The position numbers and the translations under genes were made by a program. The notes beneath the pieces were generated by a model. The model searched no databases and had not been told where the DNA came from. It saw only the letters and a list, made by a program, of their open reading frames with translations. A stretch of DNA of 64,000 nucleotides from Saccharopolyspora spinosa NRRL 18395 (lineage in GTDB: Bacteria > Actinomycetota > Actinomycetes > Mycobacteriales > Pseudonocardiaceae): positions 2,324,520 through 2,388,519 of the forward strand of contig NZ_GL877879.1 in the NCBI RefSeq assembly GCF_000194155.1. The letters run 5' to 3'. Positions 60,040-64,000 of the stretch are shown here, piece by piece; within the stretch, counting starts at the first letter, position 1, and each line of letters starts with the position of its first letter.

Positions 60040-60915
60040 ATGAACATGCCTGAAGTGCAGCCCGGTGCGTCGGATGTGCAGCAGTGGGTGCTCGGCGCAC
60101 CTTCGATGTCCACTGTGGATCGATCGGTTCCGGGTGGCGTGGCCACTTCGGACCTCTCGCAGTACTGCCTGATGCTCGGCGACGATGCGCTGATCCTGTC
60201 GCACCGGTTGTCCGAGTGGGGAATTCGCGCCCCGGAACTGGAAGAGGCTGCCGCGATCGGCGCGATCGCGCTGGACCTGTTGGGGCAGGCCAGGATCCTG
60301 TTGCACCGCGCGGGCGAGGTGGAAGGCGCGGGGCGGGACGAGGACAGCCTCGCGTACCTGCGGACGGCCGAGGAATTCCGCAACGTCCGCCTGGTCGAGA
60401 TCGACTGTGGCCCCGGCCAGGTCGGGGATTTCTCGGCGACAGTCGCGCGGCTGCTGCTGTTCGCCGCATGGCGGGTCGCGGTGTTCGAACGGCTGGCGCG
60501 GAGCCGGGACGCGGTGCTGGCCACCTTGGCGGCGCGGTCGCTCGCGGGGCTGACGCGGCACCGGGACCACGCCGCCCAGTGGGTGATCCGCCTTGGCGAT
60601 GGCGGCACCAGTTCGTCCCGGCTCATGGCGGCCGGGTTCCAGCGGGTGTGGCCGATGACCGGCGAGCTGTTCGTCCCGCACCCGGCCGAGGCGCGGTTGG
60701 CGGACGCCGGCTGTGGGGTGGATCCGGCGGACGTGCGCGGCGACGTTCGCGGGGTGCTCGACGAGGTGTTCTCGGTGGCCCGCCTGGAACGGCCGGATCC
60801 TGCGGAGTTCGGTGGGTTCGTCCGACCCGGTGGCCGGGACGGGGTGCACACCGGCGGGCTGGAGTTCCTGCTCGCCGAGATGCAGTACCTGGCAAGATCC
60901 GCCGCACAGCCGTGA
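60040..60915 (+). CDS. Orphan PaaC-like phenylacetyl-CoA epoxidase subunit
   Basis: A 291-residue all-helical, ferritin-like protein resembling PaaC, the structural (non-catalytic) subunit of the PaaABCDE epoxidase. Key segments are YCLMLGDDALILSHRLSEWG, AIALDLLGQARILLHRAG and LAYLRTAEEFRNVRLVEIDC, with GLEFLLAEMQYLARSA at the end. The first ~38 residues are extra. No paaA, paaB, paaD or paaE lies nearby, whereas PaaC normally works only in complex with PaaA. It may serve a complex encoded elsewhere or have been recruited to another role. Confidence 0.82.
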   Translation: MNMPEVQPGASDVQQWVLGAPSMSTVDRSVPGGVATSDLSQYCLMLGDDALILSHRLSEWGIRAPELEEAAAIGAIALDLLGQARILLHRAGEVEGAGRDEDSLAYLRTAEEFRNVRLVEIDCGPGQVGDFSATVARLLLFAAWRVAVFERLARSRDAVLATLAARSLAGLTRHRDHAAQWVIRLGDGGTSSSRLMAAGFQRVWPMTGELFVPHPAEARLADAGCGVDPADVRGDVRGVLDEVFSVARLERPDPAEFGGFVRPGGRDGVHTGGLEFLLAEMQYLARSAAQP

Positions 60916-61119
60916 TCGGCCGGGCCGAACGGGCAAGAGTCGCGGCACACGCGATCAGATTGAGTACTTTCCCCCAAGAACTTAGGGGCCCGGCGGGCGC
61001 AGAGTGATTCCTGGGGGCGCTCGGGAACTTCGGTCCGGTCGACATCGTCGGATCGGTGCCCACGGGCGGGACACCGGTTTCGAATGCCTCTGCGGCCAAG
61101 TGGAAGGACACAACTCGAC

Positions 61120-61881
61120 ATGGACGGAATCTGGGTGCAAGTTCTGGTCGCGCTGATCGCCGGGGCGTGCGGGGCAGGAGTGATGTTGGCCGTTGTCTGC
61201 GCCCGGAGAGTGATAACCGCGCCCGCCGCCGCGTCCCCTGCTGCGCCGCCCGTTCTGTCTCCGTCGCCCTTGCCTGACAAGTGGTTGCACGAGGTCCAGC
61301 GGTGCGAGCAGGCGGTGTACCGAGCCGCCCGCGCCGTCGACGCGGTGTCCTCCACGCAGGCCCGCCACCAGTTGCAGACGGTCGTTCGGCGGATGGACGC
61401 GGAATTGCCGAACATTCGCGCGCTTTCCGAGGTGGGGCGAGGTCTGGCTGGCAGCGAGCCGCGGGACGACGCAGTTGTGCGCCGGGTGCAGAGCCAGCTC
61501 GATGACGCCGCGACCAGGTTCAGCATGATCACCGATCACGTGTTGGAGACGGTCGTGGAGCTGGTCGCAGCACCCGATCTCAGCCGGGTCCACGAGCAAG
61601 TGACGGTGCTGCGCGAGCAGTTCCCCCTGCTGCGGCCGATGTCGGCGGTGTTCGGTCCGAAGCCGGGTTCGGCTCCGGCCCGCGCGCTGGCTCGGGCCGC
61701 CTGTGAGGGTCAGCTCGGCCCGGTCGTCTGCCGCCACCAGTCGTGCACGTCGGCGGCGACGCCGGGGGCGGCCACCAGCAGCCCGTCCAGCGGGAGAGCG
61801 GTTGCGTTGCCCCGGCGGTCCAGCACGGTGGCACCGGCTTCGGTGGCCAGCGCGAGCGCTCCGGCGACGTCCCATTCCTGA
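61120..61881 (+). CDS. Hypothetical membrane-anchored protein overlapping the next gene
   Basis: A 253-residue protein, no family recognised. An N-terminal helix (VLVALIAGACGAGVMLAVVC) is followed by a Pro/Ala linker and a helical domain (EVQRCEQAVYRAARAVDAVS and HQLQTVVRRMDAELPNIRAL). From about residue 195 the sequence becomes Ser/Ala/Pro-rich and lies antisense to the 3' end of the inositol-phosphatase gene, overlapping it by 172 bases. The natural end was probably near 61700 and the stop lost. ATG 61120 is the likely start; an in-frame ATG at 61084 is possible. Confidence 0.62.
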   Translation: MDGIWVQVLVALIAGACGAGVMLAVVCARRVITAPAAASPAAPPVLSPSPLPDKWLHEVQRCEQAVYRAARAVDAVSSTQARHQLQTVVRRMDAELPNIRALSEVGRGLAGSEPRDDAVVRRVQSQLDDAATRFSMITDHVLETVVELVAAPDLSRVHEQVTVLREQFPLLRPMSAVFGPKPGSAPARALARAACEGQLGPVVCRHQSCTSAATPGAATSSPSSGRAVALPRRSSTVAPASVASASAPATSHS

Positions 61882-62570
61882 TACGAGTCCAGCACCGCCG
61901 CGACCGCGTGGCCGAGGGCGACCTGGGTGATCGCCAGCGCCGGCGAGCCCAGTAATCGAACCCCGACCTGGGCGCTCGCGGCATTGGTGATGAACCGGTC
62001 CATGCCGTGCCACGGCCCGTCCTTGGTCAGTTCCGTGCACACGATGCCCCCGCGCGCCTCGCCCGGTACGGGCAACCGCACCGGCGTGCCGTTGGCGCGC
62101 ATGCCGCGGCCGCGCGCCGCGGCGTAGATCTGCGTGCGGTACGGGTCGGCGACCACCCCGACCACCGGGCCGTGCTCGTCGAGCATGGCGAGGCTGTAGG
62201 CACACCAGGGCAGGCCCGCGACGTAGTTGGCGGTGCCGTCGACCGGGTCGACCGACCAGCGGAATCTCGCCGAACCGGCGCGGGCGGCCCAGTGCTCGGC
62301 GACCGTGGTGGGCGCGGCGTCGAATTCCTCGCCGAACACCGGGATTCCGGGGAATTCGTCGGCGAGGATCCGCCGGGTGTGGCGTTCCAGGGTGCGGCCG
62401 GTGTCGGTGACCCAGTCGAACGGCGACTCGGTGGGCTCGGGGCGCGCTCCCCGGCCCGCGGTCGCGATGATCACGTCTGCGGCGTCGTTCGCGAGTCGGC
62501 CGGCGACCTCGAACGCCCGCGACACCAGGGCAGGATCGATCTGCGCGGGTGGGGAAGGCAGGACCGTCAT
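61710..62570 (-). CDS. Inositol monophosphatase family protein
   Basis: Mg-dependent, Li-sensitive-fold phosphatase of 286 residues. Metal-site motifs are PVFGEEFDA (the usual E-E), WSVDPVDGTANYVAGLPWCA (DPVDGT) and YQEWDVAGALALATEAGA (WD). The start MTVLPSPPAQIDPALVSRAF at 62570 fits family N termini better than the longer frame to 62612. In mycobacteria several members act in phosphatidylinositol or histidinol metabolism; the substrate here is not assignable. It is divergent from mgtA and overlaps the convergent hypothetical gene. Confidence 0.9.
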   Translation of the reverse strand: MTVLPSPPAQIDPALVSRAFEVAGRLANDAADVIIATAGRGARPEPTESPFDWVTDTGRTLERHTRRILADEFPGIPVFGEEFDAAPTTVAEHWAARAGSARFRWSVDPVDGTANYVAGLPWCAYSLAMLDEHGPVVGVVADPYRTQIYAAARGRGMRANGTPVRLPVPGEARGGIVCTELTKDGPWHGMDRFITNAASAQVGVRLLGSPALAITQVALGHAVAAVLDSYQEWDVAGALALATEAGATVLDRRGNATALPLDGLLVAAPGVAADVHDWWRQTTGPS

Positions 62571-62747
62571 GCCGTCCCAGGCTCCGTGCGGTGGGTGACC
62601 GGAGCGCAACACTCAGGTGGCCGGTTGTGGAGGGGCAGGTCACGATTGCGCGCCGCTTGGCGAGTTGGCGGGGTCTTCGGTTGGCGTTGGCGATGCTGTC
62701 ACGTTGTGGTCGACTGTTCGCCGGGCCGGGGCGTCACCGTTTTCGGC

Positions 62748-63872
62748 GTGCGCATAGCGATCGTGACCGAGAGCTTCCTGCCGCAGATCAACGGGGTTAC
62801 GAATTCCGTGCTCCGGGTGCTGGAGCACTTGCGCCGTCGGGGCGACGCGGCACTGGTGATCGCCCCAGGAGCGGGCCCGGTGGAGTACGCGGGCTTCCCG
62901 GTGATCCGGCTGCCCGCGGTGGATCTGCCGCTGGTGTCGTCGTTGCCGATCGGCTTCCCGACGCGGCGGTTGCTACGCGGGTTGCAGGAATTCCGCCCGG
63001 ATGTCGTGCACCTCGCGTCGCCGTTCATCGTCGGGGCGCGCGGCCTGGCCGCCGCGAGGCGGCTCGGTGTCCCGACCGTCGCGGTGTACCAGACCGACGT
63101 CGCGGGCTTCGCCGAGTCGTACGGCTTGGGCCTGACCGCGCGAGCCGCGTGGCGCTGGATCCGCCGCCTGCACGGTGCCGCCGACCGGACGCTCGCGCCG
63201 TCGACTTGGGCCGTGGACATGCTGCTGGAGCACGGCGTTCCGCGGGTGCACCGGTGGGGTCGGGGCGTGGACACAACGCGTTTCTCGCCGCAGCACCGGG
63301 ATTCGGGCCTGCGCGGCGAGTTGGCGCCGAACGGTGAGTTGCTCGTCGGGTACGTGGGGCGGTTGGCTCCGGAGAAGCGCATCGAGAGGTTGGCGGCGCT
63401 GGGCGGGATGCCGGGCGTGCGGCTTGTCGTCGTGGGTGACGGGCCTGAACGCCAGAACCTCAGCGCGGCGTTGCCGGGCGCGGTGTTCCTGGGGCAGCGG
63501 ACCGGGGATGAGCTGGCGCGGATCTACGCGAGCCTCGACGTTTTCGTGCACACCGGGCCGCACGAGACGTTCTGCCAGGCTGTGCAGGAGGCAATGGCTT
63601 CGGGCGTCCCGGTCATCGCCCCGGACGCGGGCGGCCCCCGGGATCTCGTCGACCACGGTCGTACCGGTTATCTGCTGCCCGCAGACGATCCCGCTGTGCA
63701 CGCGAATGCCCTGCACGCCGCTGTCACGGCGTTGCGCGACCCGGCGCTGCGGGAGCGGTTCGGCGAAGCGGCGCGTGTAGCGGTCGCTGGGCGAACCTGG
63801 CCCGCGCTGTGCCAACAGCTGATCGGACACTACGCCGAGGTGACGGCGCGCGTGGAGCCGTTGGCCGCTTGA
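62748..63872 (+). CDS. mgtA: GDP-mannose-dependent alpha-mannosyltransferase MgtA
   Basis: GT4 glycosyltransferase of 374 residues, cytosolic face of the membrane, adding mannose to a glycolipid acceptor in lipomannan-type synthesis. The N terminus VRIAIVTESFLPQINGVTNS, then VAVYQTDVAGFAESYGL, HRWGRGVDTTRFSPQ, GYVGRLAPEKRIERL and HTGPHETFCQAVQEAMASGV closely follow M. tuberculosis Rv0557 (MgtA, formerly PimB). The E-x7-E motif is present (ETFCQAVQE). GTG 62748 is the conserved start; the open frame upstream is the shadow of the phosphatase gene. Position after menD matches Rv0555-Rv0557. Confidence 0.94.
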   Translation: MRIAIVTESFLPQINGVTNSVLRVLEHLRRRGDAALVIAPGAGPVEYAGFPVIRLPAVDLPLVSSLPIGFPTRRLLRGLQEFRPDVVHLASPFIVGARGLAAARRLGVPTVAVYQTDVAGFAESYGLGLTARAAWRWIRRLHGAADRTLAPSTWAVDMLLEHGVPRVHRWGRGVDTTRFSPQHRDSGLRGELAPNGELLVGYVGRLAPEKRIERLAALGGMPGVRLVVVGDGPERQNLSAALPGAVFLGQRTGDELARIYASLDVFVHTGPHETFCQAVQEAMASGVPVIAPDAGGPRDLVDHGRTGYLLPADDPAVHANALHAAVTALRDPALRERFGEAARVAVAGRTWPALCQQLIGHYAEVTARVEPLAA

Positions 63873-64000
63873 CCCCTTCGCGCTGCGCCGCGGGCGGAGT
63901 TACGGCTTCGTGGGCTCCTGCGGTGTCGGTTGCGAGGGTGGGCGGGTGCGCCGCTTCAAACAGAGATCAGGCGACTTCGGGACAGCTACCGCCGCTCACC
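63873..64000. other. Window end, no gene seen
   Basis: 128 bases after mgtA. No start codon with convincing coding sequence or clear terminator. Confidence 0.4.

Overview
The window is GC-rich chromosomal DNA from a filamentous actinomycete, most likely a Pseudonocardiales member close to Saccharopolyspora. The evidence is the strong G/C third-position bias, many GTG and TTG starts, mycothiol (mshA), SenX3-RegX3, a BldN-type sigma factor, BldC-type regulators and DUF397/DUF5753 genes. Gene order follows Mycobacterium tuberculosis Rv0483 to Rv0558 closely, so most of the window is conserved actinobacterial core. No rRNA, tRNA, CRISPR array or insertion sequence was seen.

Layout. 1-3.7 kb: L,D-transpeptidase (5' end outside the window), mshA and a YbjN-like gene. 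3.8-12.6 kb: DUF4349 lipoprotein, OsmC, gpm, senX3-regX3, a DUF418 remnant, ppx, a repeat-bearing membrane protein and a sugar-phosphate isomerase-like gene. 12.7-19.5 kb: thioesterase, acyl-CoA ligase, proC, an excisionase-like HTH gene, the 33-residue ribosomal protein bS22, an SDR and an acyltransferase. 19.7-25.4 kb: a ClpC-like Hsp100 protein, HdeD, a VOC protein, a SerB1-like HAD phosphatase and the BldN-like sigma factor. 25.7-35.7 kb: glutaredoxin and rex-hemA-hemC-hemD, with hemB cut off by a 3.5 kb accessory island. 35.7-46 kb: a tandem family of small membrane proteins, then hemL, a phosphatase and the System II cytochrome c maturation genes (ResA/TlpA, CcdA, ResB, CcsB). 46-50.7 kb: a MinD/ParA-like ATPase, a BldC homologue, a Cds1-like PLP enzyme and lipoproteins. 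50.8-59.3 kb: menaquinone genes menA, menE, menB, menD and a frameshifted isochorismate synthase, plus a secreted M1 peptidase. 59.3-64 kb: DUF3592, an orphan paaC, an inositol-phosphatase-like gene and mgtA.

Functionally the core joins redox sensing (Rex), tetrapyrrole synthesis (hemA, C, D, B, L), cytochrome c assembly and menaquinone synthesis into a respiratory block. A near-consensus Rex operator lies before rex. Developmental regulators (BldN, BldC) are interspersed.

The most interesting locus is in the island at 31.1-34.6 kb. A 33-codon, very acidic peptide gene overlaps a gene for a RiPP-type protein-isoaspartate methyltransferase homologue. No ATP-grasp, lanthionine or lasso enzyme is present. 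This is the architecture of an imiditide (aspartimide-containing RiPP) locus. It sits beside two unknown genes and an XRE-DUF5753/DUF397 pair. Other notable signals are a BldC homologue lacking four residues of its first HTH helix, a BldN-type sigma gene with no adjacent anti-sigma gene, an Hsp100 protein without the ClpP-docking loop, a frameshifted menF, a parS-like palindrome, short translationally coupled leader ORFs and an internally deleted paralogue relic.
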